Shown here: one piece after another, positions 23,401-34,420 of the stretch
Numbering within the stretch: position 1 is the stretch's first letter
Layout: each line of letters begins with the position of its first letter
Assembly (NCBI RefSeq): GCF_007655135.1
Contig: NC_045128.1
Location: forward strand, 11,780,001-11,844,000
Direction: 5' to 3'
Length of the DNA stretch: 64,000 nucleotides
DNA from: Punica granatum
Lineage: Eukaryota; Streptophyta; Magnoliopsida; Myrtales; Lythraceae
The notes under the pieces: model-generated
The model's database searches: none
What the model was told of the DNA's origin: nothing
The model's input: only the letters and a program-made list of their open reading frames with translations
Position numbers and translations under genes: made by a program

Positions 23401-24157
23401 GAGGTACACGGCTAGATCATGAATTCAAGTCTCCTGGAGTCTTGGGAAGAAATAAGGGAGGGAAGGTCCCCTATTTGTTATCAAACTCGCTTGTGGTAAT
23501 AATACTTTCATAAACTTGCAAATAGTTGGTGCTCCTCTAATACCTCATTGGGACGCAGTGACGAGCCTAGACCCTCAGGTCTTGGTGTAGCTATGGCTCA
23601 AATCAGACATTTTGCGGTTGGGTTTGAGCCCATATGATTACGTCCTGTAGGGTTGCCACATCGATTGCCCTCAACCCCTTTTTACTCGAGGAAAAAAAAA
23701 AGTTCATCCTTCCAAAGAATTCCGACACTCAGTAGTTCTTGCAATGGGAAATCTTTTCAAATCTATGTATGTGTCAAACCAATTAAAGAACAAAACTTCC
23801 ATTTTCCACGTATTAATAAAGTTATAGTATTCTTCTCGAATATTATCACGTTGATCTCTGGAGAAATTTTCAAAAAAAAAATCGTATTCTCTTCATTTCA
23901 TTTTCTTACTGTACAATTCTCTTCTAAGATTTTCTTTATCAAAATCTAATTTTCTTGAAATCATATACAAATTATGGGAGCGATTATTCCCTTCTATTTC
24001 AGATTGTATAAGAGAAAGAGTTAGTTGACTTCCCTACTCAATGCCTTCCAAATTCACAAAAAGTACGAAAAGAATCTCGTGAAGGAATTGAAGGTGGAAC
24101 AAATGAAGAGAAAGCAGAACTGTGAATTCTTGATTTATATGAAGGTATTCTTTTAAG

Positions 24158-24925
24158 TCAGGGCCTGTCAAAACTTAATCGAAAACCGCCATCTTCAAAT
24201 TCATATATCCTTGACGGAATGTCATTAGAGGTGGACTTGGGTTTTGGTATTACTTGATGCAAATTCCCTGATTTCGGAAAAGTAATTTCTTCCCATTTTA
24301 AAAGTTTAGGTGTTATAACTCCTAATCTACTTGTATTTGCTTCTAACAAAACGGTTTCACCAGGTAGCGATTGTCTTACGACTTTAGGTGAGAAGTTAGG
24401 TGACCTGAATTTATAACAGATCTTATAAATTAAAACTAAACCTTTACTCCGCGATGCAAAATCATGATTTTGGGTTTGAACATTCAAAGTTAAAGTATCT
24501 AAATTTAAAGGATCATTCAAATCAATAGAGAAGTTAGGATCACAGTTAAAATAAGACAGCATCATAATGAAAATTTGATTCCAAAACATACAAATGAAAT
24601 TTCTTAAAAGTGGTAATTCTAGCATCTCTTAAACACAACAAAATTGGTATATTCAAACTGACTCCATGTAGACGTTTAGTTGCGACTTGTACTAAACTTA
24701 AATGCAAGAATATACATTTCTTTAAATGGTCCAAATGGATTCCTTCACAAAAATCGGAAGATTAATAGCTTCTTGTGAAATTGGAATAGACTTTTTAACA
24801 GTTTTTATTGTATAATCTTGAAAAGCATCAAAACTTCCTACTTGATAAATTTCTTGTTTCTTGTTGATCAGTAATTTGCCAAAAGACTTTGCATTTCCTA
24901 TGTTAGAAGTTATAGGTCCTGCAAA
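24158..24925 (-). pseudogene. Endogenous caulimovirid movement-protein-like remnant
   Basis: Several minus-strand fragments in more than one frame resemble the movement protein of plant pararetroviruses that are integrated in many plant genomes (petuvirus/florendovirus type). The clearest part is 24158-24625, with PNFSPKVVRQSLPGE, LLEANTSRLGVITPK and a closing FEDGGFRLSFDRP. Upstream, 24546-24734 carries LSLVQVATKRL and ILLCLRDARIT in a second frame, and 24740-24925 holds a more N-terminal part ending in LPIFVKESIWTI followed by a stop. There are at least one stop and two frame changes, so it cannot make a complete protein. I found no reverse transcriptase or capsid region attached. The assignment is from memory of the family and needs a search. 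Confidence 0.6.
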
Positions 24926-27004
24926 CTGATTTCATGCAAGGTCAATGATATTTGCCTTTGAGAGGCCCCATATCCCAGAGTGGACTTCATGATAGGCTAT
25001 TGCTGCTAACTCAAAATTGGATCAAAGTCGGGTAGCAGGAGTAACTGATTGGGATCTAACCGGAGAATTTATATAGGAGCATCAATAGCTTCTTCATAGT
25101 CCCTTGTTTTCACATGTCGAGGGGGATGGATCCTGTTCGAAGATTCTCAGATATTTCGAGGTAAATAAATTATGTTCATGATCCAGGCTGTGAGGCATGA
25201 GACCAAAGAAGTTGTTGTGAAACAGCTCCAAGGAAATCAGCTTTGTCATGAATCTTAATTTGGTTCATTTTGATCGCCTTTATATTAGACGAATTCATTA
25301 CATGTATAAAGTTCACATTTTATATTTTGTAATCTCCTTACTATTATAAATCAAGATTTTATTTTAAACTTTCTTAATGACCATGATTTCGTATTTAAGT
25401 AACTTATGATTCCTTTTGAAATCGTCATCGACTCAGCTATTTATATACTAATAAAATTATATTATTCAATGAAAATTTCGCATCTATTTATTTTTTTTCC
25501 GTATCCATTCCACAGTTATTTATTTGTTATTATAATAGCTGTATTTACACATATTCAATTCAGGCATTCCAATTTCATTTTGTTTATTTTCAGGATATTT
25601 TTCCAAAATTTTTATTGAAGTATTAAATATCTTTTTTTATGACCTCAAATTGATATAATTAGTGACCTGTGATAACGTGTATATATGTTTAATTAATTAT
25701 TTTTTATAGAAATTATTTTAATATTAATTTGCACTTTAGTTGTCGAATCAATATACTATTTATTATCATAATTTTAAGAATGAATATAACATTTATACAT
25801 TTTTTTTGTAAAATAGCATTTATTAGCTTTAGTAGTTCATTGTTATATCAAATTATGTGTTCTATTCTATAATTTTGGAAATACATTCATTATTGCCCTT
25901 GCAAGCAAATTATACATTTTTTTTCAATTGGATTAAGTTTTACTATGTGTGTATGTATATATGTATATATGATAATGTATTTGCATAATTTTCTTCAATT
26001 AAATATAATACATAAATTTATTCATAGGATATCAGCATTTATTAGGATCCTCATTTATTATGGCGTAGTTCATTTTACTATATATAGATTTATCACTTAT
26101 ATATAATTTAGAAATTACAACAAAAATTATTTTTATCCTTTTTAAATAGTATTTAAGAAATCTTTATTTTAAGTATTCCTTTTTTTTTATTTTACTAATG
26201 ACCATAGGTTTACAACACCGACTTTTCGAGTGTACAAAATCGTTATTTATTATTATACATCAATATAATTAGTGGCTATGACAATTCTTTGGGGGAATTA
26301 CCATAGTTTGTTTTGCTATACAGTAAAGATAGATTTTTACTTTTTTTTTATTCATCAAAAAAAAAAAGATAGATTTTTTGTTCCATAATTTAAAAGTAAG
26401 TTCTCATTTAATTTTTTTATATTCTATTTTTTTATTATTACCCTTTGTTTTTAATTTTCATTTTCATAGTTTCTAAATTTTCATTTATTTGTAGTTAGTA
26501 AGAGTTTGCGTAAGTAATTTTGCATGGGAAAATCATCTATGAGAAAAGTGATTTCCAGGAAAGTACTTTTATTTTTCGGGTGTTTGGGACAATATTACGA
26601 AACTCAACTTTGCATGTTTGGTTATACTAGGAAAACAAACTCTGAAAATAGGATTTTCACTAGAAAAATTAAGAAAAAAGGGCCAGAGATGGAGAAAAGA
26701 AAAAAAAAAAGAGCTAGACTAGACAATCAATCAGTCCGGACTTGAAGGGCTAAAAAGAAAAACTAAATTATTGTAGATCATTTAAGGCTGCAGGGGCTAT
26801 TCCCAGCTAAGAGCTTGCACGTATATCAGGTATACCCGAAATCCGTCGGAACATATCCATTAGGGTATAATTCGAGTAGCTCATACTGAAAATAGGATAG
26901 AGTCATGGTATTAAAATAAGAAACCGAAGAAAATCGGTTCTGGTTTCGGTTCATGTATACTCTCTCTCTCTCTCTCTCTCGGTGGTACTGGTAAGTAAAA
27001 AAAA
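24926..27004. other. Gene-free, very AT-rich stretch
   Basis: About 25300-26500 is extremely AT-rich with short broken frames. No gene is recognised. The part 24930-25260 directly upstream of the viral remnant is less AT-rich and may be more of the same integrant, but I could not read a protein there. Confidence 0.4.
26960..26981. repeat. CT microsatellite
   Basis: A clean CT run of about eleven units, next to the organelle-derived patch. Confidence 0.85.
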
Positions 27005-27330
27005 TCAGATAAGGGAAGTCATGGAAAGTATAGGTTCAAAATCACAATCAATTCCTTTTTCAAATCCTACTGTAGCTGCACGAGCCCTTCCTACATGCCA
27101 TAAATGACCTACAAATAGGAAGAATCCTAGAGCAAAATGAGAAGTAGTTAACCAGCTTCTAGGAGAGACATAATTGACTGTATTGATATCAATAGCAACG
27201 CCACCAACAAAATTTAAAGAACCTAAAGGAGCATGAGTCATATATTCTGCGGAAACCGTTCTTGCCAAGGCTGTATGTCTTTTTTCAACCTACTCAAGTC
27301 CCATTTGGACCCCTTAGGGGTTCTAACAGT
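27005..27330 (-). pseudogene. psbC: Plastid psbC (CP43) 3'-end fragment in nuclear DNA
   Basis: The minus strand encodes the C-terminal end of the photosystem II antenna protein CP43: [51 protein letters not shown] and then a stop. Just upstream, [16 protein letters not shown] is in a different frame, with the break near 27255, before [14 protein letters not shown]. Several residues differ from the strongly conserved plastid protein (for example ILSMTSLI for the usual VLSMTPLN). The fragment has no start, is frameshifted and is diverged, so it is a dead organelle insertion. The source may be plastid DNA directly or a plastid piece first carried in mitochondrial DNA. Confidence 0.9.
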
Positions 27331-27960
27331 CAGCAGCTTTGGTTCAATGACCTCGGTATGTTCTTGGTGAGGCTTGATTAGTTCTATTTGTCAACGGCCT
27401 CGGTGTGTCCCCTTGTTCGGGCAATTCTGACATTGAATCATTGATTGTTGTTTTCTTTTTTCATAACTTGCTTTTTTCTGAGACGGGTGATTGTTTAATC
27501 AAATCAAACATAGGGGCCTTCCAGGAATTGACCAAGCAGGAACCGGGGATCAAAGTTCTATTGATTCATCTATCTCATATAGGGAAAACACTGAATCAAG
27601 AAGGGGTCAGCTGAGCTCAAAAGGGGTAGCCTGTCGTCGGCTAAGAGCTCTAGCCGGCAACGAAGCTAAAGCTAATGCTATGCAACCCTTCCTTCCCTTC
27701 AATCGGGTACTTCAACTTCAGGGGATTTTGAGAAGCCTTCTAAGCCCGTCCACAGCCCTGTCTTTCAAAGCATTGAAATAAGACAAGGAAGGGGGTGCTA
27801 AGAATCTCTCTCTTTCGGGCAATTCTGGCATTGAACAGGGTATCGGGGACTTATGGTATAATATAAGTTCTGAGTAAGTTCTGGTTTCAGAACTCAACAT
27901 GGTAAGGTTTGGTTCCAAAATCTTAAAACTTGTTCCTTACAAGTAAGGTCCGAGTATCGT
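27331..27960. other. Probable mitochondrial-DNA-derived segment
   Basis: The composition changes: G+C rises and the text (for example AAGCTCTAGCCGGCAAC-like and CCTTCCCTTCAATCGG stretches, repeated GGGCAATTCTG at 27418 and 27819) reads like plant mitochondrial intergenic DNA. It is contiguous with the psbC fragment. No gene is recognised. The assignment is by style only. Confidence 0.35.
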
Positions 27961-28219
27961 GAAAAAAAAAAAGAAGACACTTAGACCCAAACACTCATAT
28001 TCCTAGCCACCGTCCAACCCTTCTAGGCCATCGGCATCCGAATACTGTCCATGGCAAACCTCATCCCAGTGGAGGTGAAGTATACCTCTATAGCAACCTC
28101 AGTTAGAGTGAGAGTGGATGGTGGCAGCTATAAAGATCTCTAAGTTAGGTGAATGGACAAAAATAATGAGAAGTGGATTTGGCCTGAGAAAGTCTTGGGC
28201 TCGTAGAAAACGTATGACT

Positions 28220-28410
28220 TATTTGTTTTCAAGGTTAAAATCACAAAAATTTAAACTTTAACTTTAACTCAACACACTATATAATAAAAATACATATTTT
28301 TCAAGTCAAAAATTTTAATTTTAACTTTAACTTTAACTCAACACACTACACAATATTTGTCATTTTTTACAATCAAAATCAAAATTACTTTAACTCTGAA
28401 ATCAAATGCA
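28220..28410. mobile_element. MITE, family A copy 3
   Basis: Same order of motifs as the copies at 2656 and 15831: doubled AACTTTAACTCAACACA with CTATATAA or CTACACAA, AATACATATTTTTCAAGTC spacer, and the TAACTCTGAAATCAAATGCA right end. Confidence 0.65.
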
Positions 28411-29399
28411 CCGATAGTGTATGGGATCATTTTATGTTTTATTTGATCGGGATCATTTGTAGATAGATATTGACGAGAGGTACTATTAGGAGAAAGAAGA
28501 CGACGGGAATGAGTGGGTGGGATGAGAGGGAGATACATTGGAGAGAGAGACAGGGAAAATGAATTTCCATAATTTTTTTATGAAAATATTTTCCTCGCTT
28601 TGTGCTTTAATTTTGGATTTGGTTGCAAGTATTTTCAATTGACTGCAGAACTTTTGGGCTGCCAAACACAGGAAAACATGGAAAATACTTTCATGAAATT
28701 GATTTTCAGTGAAACAAACGGAATCTTAGGTACAATTTATTATATTTATTATGCACTCAAGCCAATTCATTATGCACCCAAATTATTATCTTTTTATTTA
28801 TAGCTAGTAAGAGAATCAGATACATTTTATTTTCGTTATTATAAATCTAAATTAATTCATTATGCACTCAAGTTAAATTTTAGTAATAGATAGATAGATT
28901 ATATGAATACTCTAAGTATTTCAGACAAATAATATTATATATAAATCAGAATTTGTTCAATGAAACTTCTCATGATTGAATCTTACAATTTATAATAAAA
29001 ATGGATAAATTAATATCCACAGTAAATCCATAAAGTGCAAGTGACGAAATCTAGTGTAATTTTCTTTTTGGTGAGTAAAAAAAAAGGTCTAACGTTTTTT
29101 TTGGTTAAAAGGAGGTATAAATCTTAATATAATAAAAAAAATTTAAATAATTAATAAAAGATATGAGTAGTCCACTAGTTATTGAATCTGTGACCTCTAG
29201 ATAAATAGATAAAAGCGTACTTCATTACGTTACACTCTTTTAAAAAAATATTGTAATGTTAATAGAAGATCCATGCCGCCTACAGTAAATGCAATTCGAG
29301 TGAAACGCCCGATACAGTACGAGAAAGCACCGCGGCCCCGAACCGGTCGACGACAAGACAACGTTCGGATCGAACAAAACCGGTCACTGAGTGAGGATA
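28411..29399. other. Upstream flank of the first dehydrogenase gene
   Basis: AT-rich and without a gene until about 29250, where the G+C content rises toward the start codon. Parts around 28900-29040 resemble 34080-34260 upstream of the second paralogue, showing that the duplicated block includes some 5' flank. The promoter of the first paralogue should lie here. Confidence 0.4.
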
Positions 29400-30431
29400 A
29401 TGCTTAGACCGCGACGGCCGCTCACACTGCTCCGCTCACTCTACGCCCACCATACATCTTCCTCCATGTCGGCCCGCCACAGCCGCTCCATGGCTACCTC
29501 CGCCGGCACCGACCATCCCATAACCCCTGCCACCACCCGCATCGGCTGGATCGGCACCGGCGTGATGGGCCGCTCCATGTGCGCCCACCTCCTCAGAGCC
29601 GGCTACTCCCTCACCGTCTTCAACCGAACCCTATCCAAGGCCCAACCCCTCCTCGACCTCGGCGCCCAGCTCGGCTCCTCCCCCAGCTCCGTCGCCGCCC
29701 AGTCGGACGTCGTCTTCTCCATCGTCGGCTTCCCCTCCGACGTACGCTCCGTTCTCCTCGATCCCACCTCCGGCGCCCTCTCCGGCCTCAGGCCCGGGGG
29801 CGTCCTTGTCGACATGACCACGTCCGACCCCTCCCTTGCTGTCGAGATCTCCTCCGCCGCCGCCTCCAAGGGTTGCTCCGCCGTCGACGCCCCCGTCTCG
29901 GGCGGCGACCGCGGTGCCCGGGAGGGGACGCTGGCGATATTCGCAGGCGGGGACTCACCCACCATCCGCCGCCTGGAGCCGCTGTTCTCCCTCCTCGGGA
30001 AGGTGAACCACATGGGTGGCCCGGGGAAGGGCCAATATGCGAAATTGGCCAATCAGATCACGATCGCCTCCACCATGGTGGGCCTGATCGAGGGCATGAT
30101 ATACGCCCACAAGGCCGGGCTCGATGTTGGATCGTGGCTGAGTGCGATATCGACTGGGGCCGCAGGCTCCAAGTCGCTCGACCTATACGGGGCGAGGATC
30201 CTGAAGAGGGACTTTGACCCCGGGTTTTATGTGAACCATTTCGTGAAGGACTTGGGGATTTGCCTCAAGGAATGCGAGAGGATGGGGATCGCCCTGCCTG
30301 GGCTTGCCCTGGCACAGCAGCTCTATGTGTCTCTCAAGGCCCACGGGGAGGGAAATTTGGGGACTCAAGCTCTGGTATTGGTCCTCGAGAGGCTCAACAA
30401 TGTCTCCCTCAAAAATGCACCTGCGACATAG
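29400..30431 (+). CDS. 3-hydroxyisobutyrate dehydrogenase-like 1 (beta-hydroxyacid dehydrogenase), probable mitochondrial form
   Basis: A single-exon NAD(P)-dependent beta-hydroxyacid dehydrogenase of 343 residues, related to plant proteins annotated as probable 3-hydroxyisobutyrate dehydrogenase-like 1, mitochondrial. The true substrate of this plant group is not settled; valine breakdown is the family namesake. The first ATG is at 29400. The N-terminus MLRPRRPLTLLRSLYAHH is basic and hydroxyl-rich, a good mitochondrial presequence. The nucleotide-binding motif GTGVMG lies at about 52-57, followed by the VFNRT strand; the substrate-binding motif is DAPVSGGDRGAREGT; the catalytic lysine is in GQYAKLANQ (about Lys215). 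The C-terminal helical domain is complete. Codon use is very G+C-rich, in sharp contrast to its flanks. The paralogue at 34421 is nearly identical in the catalytic core. Confidence 0.93.
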   Translation: MLRPRRPLTLLRSLYAHHTSSSMSARHSRSMATSAGTDHPITPATTRIGWIGTGVMGRSMCAHLLRAGYSLTVFNRTLSKAQPLLDLGAQLGSSPSSVAAQSDVVFSIVGFPSDVRSVLLDPTSGALSGLRPGGVLVDMTTSDPSLAVEISSAAASKGCSAVDAPVSGGDRGAREGTLAIFAGGDSPTIRRLEPLFSLLGKVNHMGGPGKGQYAKLANQITIASTMVGLIEGMIYAHKAGLDVGSWLSAISTGAAGSKSLDLYGARILKRDFDPGFYVNHFVKDLGICLKECERMGIALPGLALAQQLYVSLKAHGEGNLGTQALVLVLERLNNVSLKNAPAT

Positions 30432-31660
30432 GCCGGTGAATGAGATTCACTGTACTTTGTAGTACTGGTATGTCGCGTATCATGTTTTGTTTCGAGAGTA
30501 CAAAGAATAGAGATGGAGCGGATACATAGAATCGACCTGCATAATGTTTATATCCTGGAAATTGAGTACTCTGCCCGTTCGAAGTTTATTCGACTGCAGT
30601 GTACCAATATTACTGCATGTGTACTGGTGCAATGTTATGGATCATCATTTGCAATTGCAGTCACAATCTTACTGTTGCCTATCGCTTTCCCTTCTCATGG
30701 TGAAATTTCATGGTACGTGCTTGAGCTGTTTGGGGTAGTTTAGTACATTACAGAGTATCATGGTTCTGAAATGATATTAGCAGGATCATAGCATTATTGG
30801 TCTCGAGCTGTGCTGCTTTCGGTTGTTTATTTCTTTGCTCCATCGCAGGGTGTGGGGTAATAACTGAGAATTCTTATTAAAAGTAGCACATAGGGAAACC
30901 TTATTCAAACCGACACGATAAAAGGTACTGCTATAAGTACGATTTATTTGTGAGGCTTTGAATTATGCGCCTTGCAGACCTACATGGAACCGATTCTTAC
31001 ATGAGCATCACTTGAAGAACTTCACTCGTAACGCCATTGATTTATGTGCTATCTGTTGTTTGGGTCATTGTGGAAAAACATGCAGACTTTGGAGGGTTTA
31101 GAATCTGCAGGATCTGCATTAAATTAGTTGCAGTTCATAGTTTACGCTTGGTATACATGGACAACAAGCAATTTGGCATTTCACCAGTATTCTCAGGATA
31201 CAATCCCAATAATCGATGGCATTTTGCATTGTTTCTTCGTGTGGTCCATTCGTGGGTTATTTCAAAGTTATTGGAGTCTTTGTGGGAAGCTATGTTGTGG
31301 TTATGCATCGTCCTTCATAATTACTACAGGCTCATTTTTTTCAATTCTGCATTTGCGTCAGTGCATCTTTTATTTTTATATTTGACACATGTTTAAGGTG
31401 ATAAATTTGGTTCATGGTATTCCACGGCACGCCTATTAACCAAGTCTCGAATTCCAGCTTTTTGATATACCGCCTCAAGAATCGGCTTGCCAAGACTCGA
31501 CCCGTTTCGTCTCTTTCCAGTTAAGTGAGCTTTTGAACAACAACCGTGTCATAACATTTCTTCCTCGTGCTGCTAAGACCAATTAATGATGCCCGCACTT
31601 AAATAACGTTCCTTACAAGGGGATGACATCAAGCAGCCATTTGAATGAGTATTCTTCAAT
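30432..31660. repeat. 3' flank of dehydrogenase block, copy 1
   Basis: Non-coding. It contains in order the same landmarks as 35363-38000 and 41509-42960: TTGCAGTCACAATCTTAC, GCAGGATCATAGCATTATT-type, ACATGAGCATCAC, GCATTTTGCATTGTTTCTT and the GAGCTTTTGAACAAC region. Similarity fades at about 31660. Confidence 0.65.
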
Positions 31661-33775
31661 TTCCACTTCAAACAATTTTATAGTATTGGGATCAAACCAG
31701 ATGAAATGGTATGGCAAATGGATAGAACCGTGATCCTATGGACATCTTACAGTTGCAATTCAAGATTATTAGGTACTGAGGAATCCGAAAAACCTAGAGA
31801 TAAATAAAAAGAAAAATGATCCAATGAAAACGAGGTACAGAGATAGTAAACCGGTGGCATATAATATAATATAATATCGATACAAGAATTTTATTAATTT
31901 CATCACATTTATTCCAGACTAATTGATCGATAGGGACATTGCTCGATATTAGGTGGCAAATTCTGTTTCGTTTTTTTGTTTTCGGATTTTTTTCCCCCTA
32001 AACTATCGCATGCCATAAGAACAAGAGCTTATGAGTATTATATGGCAGATCAATCTTTTCGGTTATGAGTTTATTATATGGTAGAACAAGAGCTTATTAG
32101 TATTATATATAGTAGATCAATCATTTTCCGTTACAAAAGAGGTCCAATAGCCTAATGTAATAGATCCAATCCTTGTCTAACAAAAGTGGTGCCAGTAAAA
32201 ATTGTATCGCTCCTATATAAGGTATATAGCAAGTTATTTAGCTAAAAAAAAAAGGTATATAGCAAGTTTAATAATAGGAATTTTTTTTTGGATTTAAAGT
32301 GCAGAATGATTCTTTTTCTTCGCTTGGTATATTAGTCTTCTTTTAATATACATTAGTCGTGTCTTATATATTAGGTTTGTACTTCTATCATCTCCTGAGG
32401 TCTTCCTCACTCTTGTACCTGTATTAGAATGGGTAATAGTTTAGTTCTGTTTTCCATTAGTCATTTTTAAGAAGCATATTGAGGTGACGGAAGAAAACAA
32501 AACAAAAAATATGCAAAGAATTTATTATTTTATTTATGATAGGTTACAATTTTAGTGTGACGACTTAATAGTGGTATGTTTCAATTTAATCAAATAAGTG
32601 TTTTAAAATTAGTTACAAGTTAGTTATGTAGGAAACTGAATGGGAAGAAGAGAAAAAAATGAAAGATGATAGTTTAAACTATTTAATAAAAAATAAGTCA
32701 TTTTTTATTTGTCGATGTCCTTAACTCTTCCTTAATTAATATATTTTCATCCTTATCATTTCTCCTCTATTCTTATACATATTTATCTTAACTAATCAAG
32801 TACTTAATTATTTATCAGACACCACCTTAATAGAAAAAATGTTCGCTCTCGTCTAATAATCTTCTTTTGACTAGCTAACCTTGCTTCAGTGCAAGACAGA
32901 ATTTGCTTGGTAACTTCGTACATTGCAACAACTTCTTTGTTTTTTTCGTTACTTGCTCTATTTTCATGCTCTTTTAGCTAGAATGCTCCATATATGAGCT
33001 GTTCTACGTAACTCATATACCATGTTCATAGTTTTTTTTCTACTACAAAGGTAATGTGCTTTTTTCTTCCTCGATCCTTTCGTTTTTTTTTTCCCTGATT
33101 CATTGAGCACCATTACAAAATTTCTTTTTCATTAGTTGAGATTATTCAATGCCTTTGGGATACTCTTCGTAGACAACACATACTTTAAATATATATATAG
33201 ATATAGATATGCACGCTATACAATAATACACTTATCTTTTAAAAGAAAAAAAATAAATATGGGTTTTTTTATGCATAGTATGTGGAACGCACTAAACATT
33301 CCAACTGGTAAATTAAAAGGGAGAAAAACCTATAAAGATGAATTAATCAATAGCTTAAAATATTAGTCTACTCATTATCTTAAAAACATAGCCTATCAAT
33401 ATATAACTCTTATTTTGCTTTAGTTGCAGTTCATTAGAGGAACTAGTTGAAATCATGCTCATTTTCTAGCAAAATATTAAGGACGGGGTGATGTGCATTT
33501 CTAGCTTACTAGAATTGATGCTTATATTTGATATCTTTTCACTCATAAATTCAATTAGAGTACTGTTATATACAAAAAGTTCAATTGGGAACCATTTTTC
33601 CCTCTACTAATTTTACAACTAGAAGCTATAAAAGTCATGCTTGAATGATTACTTATTAACGCCAAGATAACAAAAGGCCACATATATGGGTAAGCAACAA
33701 AGGCTACAAATATACGTAATGAAGTGAACTCTATCACTGCTTAATCTATGAGGTTCCCCGTTTGCTACCAAAAAG

Positions 33776-33809
<34 letters not shown>

Positions 33810-34420
33810 TGGTGGCATTCAACTATTAATAATACTTTTATAATATATTGATTATTATTCTTATAATAGGTTAAACCATTTCCAATTCTGTTTTCTAAAT
33901 TTGATTCATCCCAATCGATATAGTATACAAATTTTGCACCAAAATGATTTTTAAAATGTATAACTAACCAAAAAATAAAAGTGCAACCAAAATCTTATCC
34001 GGAAAATCATAATATAAATATATTGAAACAGTTTTAGATGATTAATTTAGTTTGAAATCTTCATATCATGATGATATAACAAGAATAACTATATGTGAAT
34101 ACTAGTATATCAGAAAAATAATCTATATAAAAGTAAACATTTTTTTTAACGAGACTCCTTATGATTTAGTCTTACTTACATACTAAGAAATTGAATAATC
34201 ATAAAAAAATTTAAGAAAATGAATAAATTAATGTGCACAGTAAATTCGCGGAATGCAATGCAGGGTATGAAAACCAGAGTGCAGCCGTGCGTTCAGTAAA
34301 TAGCATGGCGGGCTGTCATTGACGACCGCTGACTTCTTCCTCTGACTCCTCCGCTCACTCTACTCTCAGCAGACCAGACATCATCTTCCTCCATTTCGCC
34401 GGCCCTTCACGAGCCGCTCT
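31661..34420. other. Gene-free AT-rich stretch and upstream flank of the second dehydrogenase gene
   Basis: No gene is recognised between the two paralogues. There is a TA microsatellite at 33779-33806. From about 34080 the sequence resembles the upstream flank of the first paralogue. A five-codon upstream reading frame (34305-34322) lies before the second gene and could matter if transcription starts above it. Confidence 0.4.

Larger units (their letters stand above)
21144..24157. other. Gene-free stretch with degenerate repeats
   Basis: The first 150 bp should hold the promoter and leader of the methyltransferase gene. Beyond that I find no recognisable protein; the 94-residue open frame at 21917-22201 has no known match to my eye. 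Poly-T runs at 21340 and 21757 may be old retroposon tails. A Helitron-like end lies at 23024 and a diverged pair of repeats at 23033-23400. Confidence 0.4.

Noticed and set aside
29579..30217. Long open frame of 212 residues rich in Arg and Pro on the plus strand, and a 149-residue frame on the minus strand
   Set aside because: They overlap the dehydrogenase coding sequence in other frames; the high G+C content of that gene suppresses stop codons. The same shadows recur over the second paralogue.
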